From Helicobacteraceae bacterium (GTDB lineage Bacteria; Campylobacterota; Campylobacteria; Campylobacterales; Sulfurimonadaceae), in assembly GCA_015488855.1 (NCBI GenBank), contig WFMY01000100.1, positions 1 through 31,237 on the forward strand: a stretch of 31,237 nt of DNA, read 5' to 3'. Positions 6,304 through 14,656 of the stretch are shown here, piece after piece. Numbering within the stretch: position 1 is the first letter of the stretch; each line of letters begins with the position of its first letter. Position numbers and translations under genes: made by a program. The notes beneath the pieces are model-generated. The model searched no databases, was not told the DNA's origin, and worked only from the letters and a program-made list of their open reading frames with translations.

Positions 6304-7545
6304 TTATGCTGCTACCTCTTTTAAGTCTGCAACATCTGTTGTCAACACATAAGTATCTCGACCATTATTTTTGGCTTCATAGAGCATCTCATCTGCTTTA
6401 CTTATTAGGAAATTTTCATCAAGTGCATCATCTGCTACACAGCAAACAAGACCAATTGATATGGTTACATACTCACTTGCACTTGAGTTTTTATGAGGAA
6501 TTTTTTTACTTTTGATAGCTTCACATATTTTTGAAGCTACTTTCTCACTATTTTTTGCATCTGTATCTGAAAGTATTACTCCAAACTCTTCACCACCAAG
6601 CCTAAAGACATAATCACTAGGACGCTTCAGTAACTCCTTGAGAGCACTTGCCACATTCACAAGAGCCTTATCCCCTTCCATATGACCATAAGTGTCATTA
6701 TATTGTTTAAAAAAGTCTATGTCAAGCATCATAAATGTGATGAACTTTCTTTCTCTTTTTGCTCGCTTGAGTTCTTTGTCATACACAAAATTAAAGTAAC
6801 GCCTGTTGTGAAGAGATGTCAATACATCTGTATAGGAAACATTCTCAAGTTTTTTATTTGCTTTTTTTAGTCGTTTCGTTGCTATTTCAAGTCTTGTTTG
6901 GTCATTTTGAATACTTTTAAATACATAAAAAGAGATGAATAACACACCTAAAATAATTGTTACAAGAACAACACCAACTTCTTTCATAATGGCATCATAA
7001 GTGACTAAAAACTTTTTCCTTTCATATACCGCTATCTCTACTTCATAATTAATCAATTTTTTGATAGTTTTATGGATATGGGCTATTTTAGTCTCTAAAG
7101 TTTCAATAGAGAGTTTACGCAGAGCATCTTCTTTATTATTAATATTGCGTATTTTTAAAAAATAGTTATTCAGGGCTTCTATTTCTAATGAGACATACTC
7201 GACATACTGCAATTCTTCATCTCTTTTAAAATGCTTTTTATAGCTTTGCCACTGTTGTTTGACCTTCTTTAAAGATGAAAGAATCTCTAGGTTTACTTGA
7301 TCTTTAGATATCTCATTAGACTTTGCCTTATAGATTACATTTGTTAGGTTTCCATGATAGACTTGGAGGATTTCATTGAGCTCTGTCACTGGCACAAGTG
7401 AACCAAAGTACAATGAATCAAGATTCTTTTTCATAGCACCTATGTTTATAGCACCCATTATCCCAATAATTATCAAACCACTCGTAATTAGCATAAATAA
7501 AAAGAAGAGCTTGCTACGGAGTTTTAATGCTTCTATAAATTTCAT
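6304..7545 (-). CDS. Membrane-bound diguanylate cyclase (GGDEF)
   Basis: A 413-residue inner-membrane sensor that should make cyclic di-GMP. Using ATG 7545, a membrane helix at about 14-35 and another at about 192-210 bracket a helical periplasmic domain of roughly 155 residues, like four-helix-bundle ligand-binding domains. A short coiled coil leads to the GGDEF domain, with Asp-Ile-Asp-Phe-Phe-Lys, Asn-Asp-Thr-Tyr-Gly-His, and the active-site loop Gly-Gly-Glu-Glu-Phe (317-321). Arg-Pro-Ser-Asp sits five residues before it, the RxxD inhibitory I-site, so product feedback is expected. The frame extends to TTG 7560 (418 aa) but nothing favours that start. The upstream neighbour is divergent (Crp/Fnr regulator). 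The signal sensed is unknown. Confidence 0.9.
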   Translation of the reverse strand: MKFIEALKLRSKLFFLFMLITSGLIIIGIMGAINIGAMKKNLDSLYFGSLVPVTELNEILQVYHGNLTNVIYKAKSNEISKDQVNLEILSSLKKVKQQWQSYKKHFKRDEELQYVEYVSLEIEALNNYFLKIRNINNKEDALRKLSIETLETKIAHIHKTIKKLINYEVEIAVYERKKFLVTYDAIMKEVGVVLVTIILGVLFISFYVFKSIQNDQTRLEIATKRLKKANKKLENVSYTDVLTSLHNRRYFNFVYDKELKRAKRERKFITFMMLDIDFFKQYNDTYGHMEGDKALVNVASALKELLKRPSDYVFRLGGEEFGVILSDTDAKNSEKVASKICEAIKSKKIPHKNSSASEYVTISIGLVCCVADDALDENFLISKADEMLYEAKNNGRDTYVLTTDVADLKEVAA

Positions 7546-7576
7546 AATCAACTGAAGCAATTTCTATACCAACTGC

Positions 7577-7592
7577 GTTTAAGCAATTAAAC
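7577..7592. promoter_or_regulatory. Perfect inverted repeat in the divergent GGDEF-Crp/Fnr promoter region
   Basis: GTTTAA-GCAA-TTAAAC is a perfect 6+4+6 palindrome in the 104-bp gap between the two divergent genes. Its position suits an operator acting on one or both promoters, but it does not match the FNR consensus, so the binding protein is unknown. Confidence 0.35.
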
Positions 7593-7602
7593 TAATAAAT
7601 TG

Positions 7603-7611
7603 TGATATGAT
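7603..7611 (+). promoter_or_regulatory. Possible extended -10 promoter of the Crp/Fnr regulator gene
   Basis: TGA-TATGAT (5 of 6 bases of TATAAT with an upstream TG) lies about 39 bp before the ATG at 7650. No good -35 is seen, consistent with an extended -10 or activator-dependent promoter. Confidence 0.35.
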
Positions 7612-7649
7612 GCATAATAATAAAAAACAATCAAAGAGAAATTCATTCC

Positions 7650-8315
7650 ATGCCTGACCTAGCTTACCAGATTAAAAAATTGTCTTTTTTCACCTCATTG
7701 GATGCTCTAGAACTTAAAGCTCTTGCTGAGATATCTACTATCAAAAAGTACCCTAAAGACTCTATTCTTTTTTATGAAAATGACACAAACAATAAAGTTC
7801 ATTTTCTCATAGAGGGACTTTTAAAAGTGTATAAAATAGACAAGTACGATAATGAGATATTTTTATACCATATCTATGATGATTCTATGATATCTGAACT
7901 TACTACTATTGATGAGAGTACTATACATTGTTTCTCAAATGCGGAATTCACACAAGACAGTATTGTCCTTGAAGTTGATTTTGATGCACTCAAAGAAAAG
8001 TTTTTAACCCAAGGTATTCTAAATATAGAATTTATCAATGAAATTCTTAAAAAAACCTCGCAACTTCATTGTGTTGTCAACCGTGAACTTGTTTTTGACG
8101 CGACTGCAAAAGTTGCTTTTATGTTGTGGGATGACTTAGAGATGTTTAACTCCAAAAAAAGACAAGAGGTCTCTTTTATGCTCCATATCCAACCAGAGAC
8201 GCTCTCAAGAGTTTTAAAAAAACTCACTAGAAATCAAACAATAGAGATAACAAATTCAAAAATTACTATCCTAAATCATGAAAAATTAAAAAATATATAT
8301 AAAGGTGAAAAATAA
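7650..8315 (+). CDS. Crp/Fnr-family transcription regulator, probable nap regulator
   Basis: A 221-residue protein with an N-terminal cyclic-nucleotide-like beta barrel (about 10-115), a long dimer helix (about 120-145) and a C-terminal winged helix (about 150-218). The recognition helix reads Gln-Pro-Glu183-Thr-Leu-Ser186-Arg187, the Glu-x-x-Ser-Arg pattern by which FNR reads TTGAT half sites. It has only two cysteines (94 and 141), so it cannot carry an FNR-type [4Fe-4S] cluster and must sense something else, for example NO, nitrite or a partner protein. Its stop overlaps the next start by one base, coupling it to the PilJ-domain sensor. A near-consensus TTGAT-N4-GTCAA box precedes napA just downstream, so control of nap is a strong inference. 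Confidence 0.9.
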   Translation: MPDLAYQIKKLSFFTSLDALELKALAEISTIKKYPKDSILFYENDTNNKVHFLIEGLLKVYKIDKYDNEIFLYHIYDDSMISELTTIDESTIHCFSNAEFTQDSIVLEVDFDALKEKFLTQGILNIEFINEILKKTSQLHCVVNRELVFDATAKVAFMLWDDLEMFNSKKRQEVSFMLHIQPETLSRVLKKLTRNQTIEITNSKITILNHEKLKNIYKGEK

Positions 8316-9328
8316 TGGCAAAGATAACAAGAATAAGCACCAAGATTAAAATACTTGGTTTTTTACTCATCATACTTATTGTAGGTATTGTATCAACCAC
8401 TATCTACCTTAACAACCAAACATCTAAAGATGCGCTTGTCGTCAACATAGTTGGTAAACAAAGGATGCTCACACAAAAAATAGCAAAGAATATCTTTTAT
8501 ACCTACTATACGAAATCTTATGATTTTTATGAACTCAATTCGGCCATTGATGAATTTAAAGAGGGTTTAAACACTCTGCAATTTGGAGACAAACGAAGAG
8601 GAATTTATTCTGTACCTTCACCAAAGATCAATTTTCAACTTTTAAATGTAAAAAAACTTTGGAAGGTTTATCTTGAAAATATCCAAAATTATAAAATATT
8701 AATCAATGAAGAGAAAACACCAAAAAGGGATTACCAACTCAACATTATTGTTCAAGATATTTACAAGAGTAACTCTATTCTTTTAGATAATGTAGATAAA
8801 CTTGTAACAATGTACACAGAAAATTCTGAAGAAAAGATCTACAATATAACTTTAACTCAATATATCTCCATTTTTATCTTTTTTATCATATTTGTTTATT
8901 CACTTCTCCAACTTCGCTCTATAGAATCTCATGTAGATACATTTATGACCTATTCAAAGAAACTTATTAGTGGCGAGGATATCTCGCAACTCAAACCTAT
9001 GCAACTTGAAGATGAAAGTGAAACAGAAATTGTAGAGGTTGGTAACACCATCAACTGTTTTATCGAAAAAATAAATTCTGCAATGAATTATTCAAACCAA
9101 GCCTTACTCCAATCTCAAAATGCATCAGAAAAGCTAGAAGAGATTACAGATGAATTTGATGTAATTATAGATTCAATAAGTGATTCTAATCTCTCTACAG
9201 CCCATTTGAACAATTCTGAAGACATGATGATAGAGTCAGCCGAAGAGCTAATCAACTCTACAAAAAAACTTCAAAAGCTTAAAGATGAACTTCAAGAACT
9301 CACAAAAAGTTGCCAACCAAAAGCATAA
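8315..9328 (+). CDS. PilJ/NarX-type membrane sensor with HAMP and coiled coil, no output domain
   Basis: A 337-residue inner-membrane protein: membrane helix at about 12-31, a periplasmic helical domain (about 32-180), second membrane helix at about 181-200, a HAMP-like segment (about 200-255) and a Gln/Glu/Lys-rich coiled coil to the end. Just after the first helix lies Asn-Ile-Val-Gly-Lys-Gln-Arg-Met-Leu-Thr-Gln-Lys (44-55), the conserved helix of PilJ/NIT sensor domains. The equivalent segment in NarX and NarQ is the P-box that binds nitrate. There is no kinase, MCP or GGDEF domain. Its start codon overlaps the regulator stop (AAAGGTG ribosome site), so the two are a unit. I infer a nitrate/nitrite sensor that signals to the regulator by contact or through another kinase; direct evidence is lacking. 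Confidence 0.8.
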   Translation: MAKITRISTKIKILGFLLIILIVGIVSTTIYLNNQTSKDALVVNIVGKQRMLTQKIAKNIFYTYYTKSYDFYELNSAIDEFKEGLNTLQFGDKRRGIYSVPSPKINFQLLNVKKLWKVYLENIQNYKILINEEKTPKRDYQLNIIVQDIYKSNSILLDNVDKLVTMYTENSEEKIYNITLTQYISIFIFFIIFVYSLLQLRSIESHVDTFMTYSKKLISGEDISQLKPMQLEDESETEIVEVGNTINCFIEKINSAMNYSNQALLQSQNASEKLEEITDEFDVIIDSISDSNLSTAHLNNSEDMMIESAEELINSTKKLQKLKDELQELTKSCQPKA

Positions 9329-9361
9329 CTTCATTCAAACTTAAGAATATGTTTTAATTAC

Positions 9362-9375
9362 TTGATATGGGTCAA
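9362..9375 (+). promoter_or_regulatory. FNR-type operator upstream of napA
   Basis: TTGAT-ATGG-GTCAA matches the FNR/NnrR consensus TTGAT-N4-ATCAA at 9 of 10 positions. Its centre (9368.5) is about 30-35 bp before -10-like sequences (TAGTAT 9398-9403, TATATG 9401-9406), which puts it near -41.5 of a start at about 9410, the class II activator position. Confidence 0.65.
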
Positions 9376-9456
9376 AGTAATTGATTTTATATACAGATAG
9401 TATATGAATTGTTAAAGGACACATTAACAAAAAAATTTATCTAAACAGGAGAGAAT

Positions 9457-12306
9457 ATGTCACTTTCAAGAAGAGAATTTCTTAAAAGTTCAGCGGCAGC
9501 ATCTGCAGCAGCAGCTGTTGGTATGACTGTACCAGCAGAACTTGAAGCAGCAGCTAATTCAGCTGAAGGCGGTTGGCGTTGGGATAAGGCGGCTTGTCGT
9601 TTCTGTGGTACTGGTTGTGGTATCATGATGGCAACAAAAAATGGTAAGATAGTAGCAGTTAAGGGAGATCCAGCTGCACCGGTAAATCGTGGTCTTAACT
9701 GTATTAAAGGTTACTTTAATGCTAAGATTATGTATGGTGCAGATAGACTTACAAAACCTTTACTTCGTATGGATTCACATGGTAACTTTGACAAGCATGG
9801 AAAATTTGCAGAAATTTCGTGGAAACGCGCTTTTGATGAAATGGAAAAAAACATCAGAAAAGCTCTTAAACATGGCGGACCTGAATCAGTTGCTGTATTT
9901 GCATCTGGTCAATACACCATTATGGAAGGTTATGCAGCTCAAAAAATGATGAAGGCAGGATTTCGTTCAAATGCGATTGATCCAAATGCTCGTCACTGTA
10001 TGGCATCTGCGGTTGTTGGTTTTTATCAAACATTTGGTGTTGATGAACCTGCTGGTTGTTATGACGATATAGAGTTAACTGATACTGTCATTTCATGGGG
10101 TTCAAACATGGCAGAAATGCACCCTATTTTATGGTCTCGTGTAACTGATAGAAAGTTATCAGATCCTGAACATGTAAAAGTTGTATCTATCCAAACTTAT
10201 ACACATCGTACATCGGATTTAGCTGATACAGAGATTTTATTTTCACCAAATACTGATACTGCTCTTTGGAACTATGTTGCAAGAGAGATAGTAATGCGTG
10301 ATGATGCTGAAAAAATTATTGATTGGGATTTTGTTAAACAAAACTTAATCTTCGCTGCTGGACCAGTAAACCTTGGTTATGGTATGAGACGAGCAAATGA
10401 AAAATCATTAAATCCTCGTCGTCCTGATGGTAGTGCTGGTAAATACTCTGCTAAAGAGATGCAGACTATCAACAAAGAGATGAGTAAGGTAGTATCTGCT
10501 AAAGAGGGTCCAGCTTTAGAGCCATTTGGTTATAAAGAGGGTGATACTATGAAAAACACTGGTGGTACATTAGCACACTGGGAAATTTCATTTGAAGAAT
10601 ATAAAAAATCACTAGAGCCTTATACATTGGACTATACAGCTAAAATTGTTAAAGGTGATCCAGATGAAAGTCTTGAGAGCTTCAAAGCAAAACTGCAACA
10701 ACTGGCTGATTTATATATTGAAAAAGGTAGAAAAGTAGTATCTTTTTGGACTATGGGTATGAATCAACATACGCGTGGTACTTGGGATAATACTTTAGCT
10801 TATAATGTTCACTTCTTAGTAAATAAACAAGCGCGTCCAGGTGCTGGTGCATATTCACTTACAGGACAACCTTCTGCTTGTGGTACTGCTCGTGAAGTTG
10901 GTACATTTACACACAGACTTCCAGCTGATATGATGGTTAAAAATCCTACTCACAGAAAAATGGCTGAGAAAAAATGGATGATTCCAGAAACAACTTTAAA
11001 TGGTGTCGGTAAACAACATATTATGGCTATCCATAGAGGTATTGAAGATGGATTGATAAAATTTGCATGGGTAAATGTTGCTAATGCATATCAAGATTCT
11101 GCATCTGCATCGCACTGGATTAAAGCAGCTCGCGAGATGGATAACTTTATTGTAACTTCTGATGGATATCCAGGTATATCAGCTAAAGTTTCTGACCTTA
11201 TCTTACCATCTGCTATGATTTATGAAAAATGGGGTGCTTACGGAAATGCAGAGCGTAGAACTCAGCACTGGAGACAACAAGTTCTTCCAGTTGGTGATGC
11301 TATGAGTGATACTTGGCAATGGGTTGAACTTTCAAAACGCTTCACTGTTGATGATTTATGGGGTGCATATGCTCCAAGTGGTCCTCGTAAAAAACCACTT
11401 TCTGATGTTAGAAAAGCTGCTTATGCAATGGGCTATAGTGGCGACACTACTATGTATGAAATCTTATTTGCTAACAAAATTGCTCAATCTTACACACTTG
11501 ATCAAAAAGATCCTGTACAAGAAGGTTATGATAACTCTGAAGGTTATGGAGATGCTCGTAATGTTGTTGGTAGTGATGGTAAAGTATTTGAAGGTTATGG
11601 TTTCTTCATCCAAAAATATCTATGGGAAGAGTATGCAGCGTTCACGCGTGGACATGGTCATGACCTTGCACCATTTGATGTGTATCAAAAAGTTCGTGGA
11701 CTTAAATGGCCAGTTGTTGATGGTAAAGAAACAGCATGGAGATTTAATGTTAAATACGATCCATACGCTGCAAAAGCTGTTGCAAAATCTGGAAGCACAT
11801 CTGAGTACGCATACTATGGAACACTTGCGAAAGCTTTACAACATGGTACACTAACTAAAAAAGATAAATCTTCTAAGAAAAAGTCACTTGCCAATAAAGC
11901 AAAAATATTTGCTCGTCCGTACATGGATCCTCCAGAAATGCCAGATGCAGAGTACGACACATGGTTAGCAACTGGGCGTGTTCTTGAACACTGGCATTCA
12001 GGTACTATGACTATGCGTGTTCCTGAACTATTTCGTGCAGTTCCCGAGGCATTATGCTATATGAGTCCAGCTGATGCAAAAGCTAAAGGCCTCAGACAAG
12101 GTGGTCGTGCATGGGTTGAATCTCGTCGTGGTAGAGTAAAAGTTAGAGTTGAAACTCGTGGTAGAAATAGACCTCCAAGAGGTTTAGTCTTTGTTCCATG
12201 GTTTGATGAAAAAGTATTTATCAATAAAGTATGTTTAGATGCGACATGTCCAATGTCAAAACAAACAGACTACAAAAAATGTGCTGTAAAAATTTATAAA
12301 GCATAG
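9457..12306 (+). CDS. napA: Periplasmic nitrate reductase catalytic subunit NapA
   Basis: Reduces nitrate to nitrite at a bis-MGD molybdenum centre in the periplasm. A Tat signal is clear: Ser-Arg-Arg-Glu-Phe-Leu-Lys at 4-10 followed by an Ala-rich hydrophobic stretch. The N-terminal [4Fe-4S] site is Cys47-x2-Cys50-x3-Cys54-x27-Cys82, and Cys180 in Arg-His-Cys-Met-Ala is the expected molybdenum ligand. At 949 residues it has the longer form usual in Campylobacterota. The ATG at 9457 has AGGAGAG six bases upstream. It heads the nap cluster, with an FNR-type box in the 128-bp gap upstream. A Lys-rich stretch near residues 806-824 is the only compositional oddity. Confidence 0.98.
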   Translation: MSLSRREFLKSSAAASAAAAVGMTVPAELEAAANSAEGGWRWDKAACRFCGTGCGIMMATKNGKIVAVKGDPAAPVNRGLNCIKGYFNAKIMYGADRLTKPLLRMDSHGNFDKHGKFAEISWKRAFDEMEKNIRKALKHGGPESVAVFASGQYTIMEGYAAQKMMKAGFRSNAIDPNARHCMASAVVGFYQTFGVDEPAGCYDDIELTDTVISWGSNMAEMHPILWSRVTDRKLSDPEHVKVVSIQTYTHRTSDLADTEILFSPNTDTALWNYVAREIVMRDDAEKIIDWDFVKQNLIFAAGPVNLGYGMRRANEKSLNPRRPDGSAGKYSAKEMQTINKEMSKVVSAKEGPALEPFGYKEGDTMKNTGGTLAHWEISFEEYKKSLEPYTLDYTAKIVKGDPDESLESFKAKLQQLADLYIEKGRKVVSFWTMGMNQHTRGTWDNTLAYNVHFLVNKQARPGAGAYSLTGQPSACGTAREVGTFTHRLPADMMVKNPTHRKMAEKKWMIPETTLNGVGKQHIMAIHRGIEDGLIKFAWVNVANAYQDSASASHWIKAAREMDNFIVTSDGYPGISAKVSDLILPSAMIYEKWGAYGNAERRTQHWRQQVLPVGDAMSDTWQWVELSKRFTVDDLWGAYAPSGPRKKPLSDVRKAAYAMGYSGDTTMYEILFANKIAQSYTLDQKDPVQEGYDNSEGYGDARNVVGSDGKVFEGYGFFIQKYLWEEYAAFTRGHGHDLAPFDVYQKVRGLKWPVVDGKETAWRFNVKYDPYAAKAVAKSGSTSEYAYYGTLAKALQHGTLTKKDKSSKKKSLANKAKIFARPYMDPPEMPDAEYDTWLATGRVLEHWHSGTMTMRVPELFRAVPEALCYMSPADAKAKGLRQGGRAWVESRRGRVKVRVETRGRNRPPRGLVFVPWFDEKVFINKVCLDATCPMSKQTDYKKCAVKIYKA

Positions 12307-12339
12307 TTTATAGATACTTAATAAGAAAAAAGTGAAATT

Positions 12340-13113
12340 ATGAGCGATAGAAGAAAATTTATTTTAAATATGGCTAGAGGCATAGGGATAACTGCCCTTG
12401 GTGGATTTGTTTGGAGTGCTTATGTTGATGAGGCTGTAGCTTCACAACTCTTGCTTCGTCCACCCGGAGCCCTAAAAGAGGTAGATTTTTTGAAAACTTG
12501 TATCAAATGTGGGCTTTGTGTTGAAGCCTGCCCTTATGATACATTATTGCTTGCTAAACCAGGTGACAACAAACCTTTAGGAACTCCATATTTTATTCCT
12601 AGAGAGATACCTTGTTATATGTGTCCTGATATCCCTTGTGTACCTGTGTGTCCGACAGGTGCTTTGGATGAATCGAGTGTTACAACAAATGGAAAACTTG
12701 ATATAAATGTAGCCCAAATGGGCGTTGCAGTTATTGATGATAGTAGTTGTATAGCATTTTGGGGTATTCAATGTGATGCATGTTATAGAGCTTGTCCACT
12801 TTTAGGAGAAGCTATATCAGTCGTATATGAAAAAAATGAGAGAACAGGTAAACATGCTTTTTTGAAACCAATAGTTCACACGGATGTTTGTACAGGTTGC
12901 GGACTTTGTGAGAAAGCTTGTGTAACAGAAAAAGCGGCTATATTTGTGTTGCCAAGAGAGGTAGCACTAGGTAAGGCAGGTGATTACTATATCAAGGGTT
13001 GGGATAAAGAGGACGATAAGCGTGTTAAAGACGCTCATGCAATCAAAACCAAAACTAGATTAAGTGAAAAAAATAGCCTTGATTCTTTAAATGATAGCGG
13101 AGATTTATACTAA
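12340..13113 (+). CDS. napG: NapG, four-cluster ferredoxin of the quinol dehydrogenase
   Basis: NapG works with NapH to carry electrons from quinol toward NapB/NapA; in Campylobacterota NapGH replaces the tetrahaem NapC, which is absent here. The 257-residue protein begins with a twin-arginine start (Asp-Arg-Arg-Lys-Phe-Ile) and a hydrophobic segment to about residue 35, so it is exported by Tat. Four [4Fe-4S] motifs follow: Cys54/57/60/64, Cys92/95/100/104, Cys137/145/148/152 and Cys184/187/190/194. It lies 33 bp after napA and its stop overlaps the napH start by one base. Confidence 0.96.
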   Translation: MSDRRKFILNMARGIGITALGGFVWSAYVDEAVASQLLLRPPGALKEVDFLKTCIKCGLCVEACPYDTLLLAKPGDNKPLGTPYFIPREIPCYMCPDIPCVPVCPTGALDESSVTTNGKLDINVAQMGVAVIDDSSCIAFWGIQCDACYRACPLLGEAISVVYEKNERTGKHAFLKPIVHTDVCTGCGLCEKACVTEKAAIFVLPREVALGKAGDYYIKGWDKEDDKRVKDAHAIKTKTRLSEKNSLDSLNDSGDLY

Positions 13114-13958
13114 TGACTAGGCTATGGAATAAATATCGTTATCTATTTTTTAGAAGATTCACTCAAATAGGTTTACTTGTATTATACTTTGGAGCAAATG
13201 CTTGGGGATGGACGCTACTAATGGGAAACCTTAGTGCATCTTCAATTCTAGGGATAATTCCTTTAAGTGATCCTTTTGCAGGACTACAAATGCTAGCGGC
13301 AGGTGCAGTTATGGCTACAGATTTACTTATAGGTATGTTGTTAGTGAGTGTTTTTTATTTGGTAGTAGGCGGAAGAGCTTTTTGTTCTTGGGTCTGCCCA
13401 ATCAATATAATAACCGATGCAGCAGCATTACTTAGAAGAAAACTAGGCATAGATGCCATAGCAAAGAGACAACCCGCATCCCGCAATATGCGTTATTGGG
13501 TTTTAGCTTTGAGTTTAGTATTGTCATTTATCTTAGGTGTAACAGCCTTTGAATTCATTTCACCAATATCTATGCTTCATAGAGGTATTGTATTTGGTTT
13601 AGGTTTTGGATGGGCAGCGATGTTCATCATTTTTATTTTTGATTTATTTGTGTTAAAAAATGGATGGTGTGGACATGTATGCCCACTTGGTGGATTTTAT
13701 TCACTAGTTGGAAAGACAAGTCTTATAAGAGTGCAGCATACTGTAGAAAATTGTACAGCATGTATGAAATGTAAAGCAGTATGTCCTGAGGGTCAAGTAC
13801 TACATATGATAAATAAACAAAGCTTAGCAGTCTTATCTGGTGAGTGCACAAATTGTGCAAGATGTATTGAAGTATGTGATGATGACGCTCTTGGATTTTC
13901 TTTAAGAAAATTCGCAAAACAACAAAAACGGGAGAGTAACAATGAAAGCAATAAGTAA
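13113..13958 (+). CDS. napH: NapH, membrane quinol dehydrogenase subunit
   Basis: The 281-residue integral membrane protein has four hydrophobic segments (about 18-36, 58-85, 128-150, 160-182). Two Cys-x3-Cys-Pro motifs sit at membrane edges (Cys91-Ser-Trp-Val-Cys-Pro and Cys186-Gly-His-Val-Cys-Pro), the sites needed for quinol oxidation and interaction with NapG in the Wolinella system. Two [4Fe-4S] motifs close the protein on the cytoplasmic side (Cys214/217/220/224 and Cys245/248/251/255). Its end overlaps napB by 17 bp. Confidence 0.96.
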   Translation: MTRLWNKYRYLFFRRFTQIGLLVLYFGANAWGWTLLMGNLSASSILGIIPLSDPFAGLQMLAAGAVMATDLLIGMLLVSVFYLVVGGRAFCSWVCPINIITDAAALLRRKLGIDAIAKRQPASRNMRYWVLALSLVLSFILGVTAFEFISPISMLHRGIVFGLGFGWAAMFIIFIFDLFVLKNGWCGHVCPLGGFYSLVGKTSLIRVQHTVENCTACMKCKAVCPEGQVLHMINKQSLAVLSGECTNCARCIEVCDDDALGFSLRKFAKQQKRESNNESNK

Positions 13959-14646
13959 AATTTCAATTGGTTTAATTGCTGCGGCAGTGCTAATTGTAGG
14001 TTGTAACGACGGTGTTAAGTCGGCTTCTCAAACTAGTGTAAAGCCAACAATAACTGAAGCATCTTTAGGTCTTAGAACGACAGATTTATATACTGAAAAT
14101 TCTACAATACCGATAAAAACTGAGTACAGAGAAGCAGGTGCTGGCTCAAGTACAAAAATAAAAAGAGCATTTCAAGATGCTCCACCATTAATACCACATG
14201 ATACAACTGGTATGCTACCGATTAAAGCAGGTGAAAACCAATGTACTGGTTGTCATATGCCAGATGTAGCTGCTGCAATGGGTGCTACACCTATTCCAGT
14301 GTCTCATTTCACTAACTTTAGACCTAGAAATAAAATTGTTGATGGCACATTTAAAAAAGCACTTAACAACTACGAAAATCAAGTGAAAATTACACAAACA
14401 AAGAATCTTCAACATTCTAGATTTAACTGTTCGCAATGTCATGCTCGACAATCGGAGGGTGATGCTAATCTGAATACTTTTGAAGCGGTGTTTACTACTC
14501 CAAATGGTGCAAAACGATCAAGTTGGAGCGGCAAAGCTTTTACAACTGGTTTAAAAACTATCCATGATGGCAAGAGTTATGTAACTAAAAAAGACATTGA
14601 GAATAAAAACTCAGAGGCTGGTAAAAGTATTTGGACTCATCACTAA
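13942..14646 (+). CDS. napB: NapB, dihaem electron-transfer subunit, with lipobox and C-terminal extension
   Basis: NapB passes electrons to NapA through two c-type haems: Cys-Thr-Gly-Cys-His at 101-105 and Cys-Ser-Gln-Cys-His at 163-167. His86 (Ile-Pro-His) and His122 (Ser-His-Phe) are the likely distal ligands, as in other NapB. Two features are unusual. The signal peptide ends Leu-Ile-Val-Gly-Cys21, a fair lipobox, which suggests a lipid-anchored rather than soluble subunit. The protein is 234 residues, longer than typical NapB of about 150-180, through a low-complexity segment before residue 75 and a tail of about 65 residues after the second haem. The start lies inside the napH end and has GGGAGAG just upstream. 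Confidence 0.94.
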   Translation: MKAISKISIGLIAAAVLIVGCNDGVKSASQTSVKPTITEASLGLRTTDLYTENSTIPIKTEYREAGAGSSTKIKRAFQDAPPLIPHDTTGMLPIKAGENQCTGCHMPDVAAAMGATPIPVSHFTNFRPRNKIVDGTFKKALNNYENQVKITQTKNLQHSRFNCSQCHARQSEGDANLNTFEAVFTTPNGAKRSSWSGKAFTTGLKTIHDGKSYVTKKDIENKNSEAGKSIWTHH

Positions 14647-14656
14647 AGTTGATAGT

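Noticed and set aside
7650..8315. Annotation as true FNR (oxygen sensor).
   Set aside because: Only two cysteines are present, so the four ligands of the FNR iron-sulfur cluster are missing.
9441..9626. Antisense open frame over the napA signal peptide region.
   Set aside because: Ala/Ser-rich low-complexity product mirrored from the NapA Tat signal; no ribosome site or context.
11306..11854. Long open frame of 182 codons inside napA in another frame.
   Set aside because: It lies wholly within napA, has skewed Leu/Met-rich composition and no domain pattern; it is a shadow of the NapA coding sequence.
14597..14656. Longer NapF beginning within napB.
   Set aside because: The extra 20 residues do not resemble NapF, and the Met-Asn-Arg-Arg-Glu-Leu-Phe start at 14657 fits the family better.
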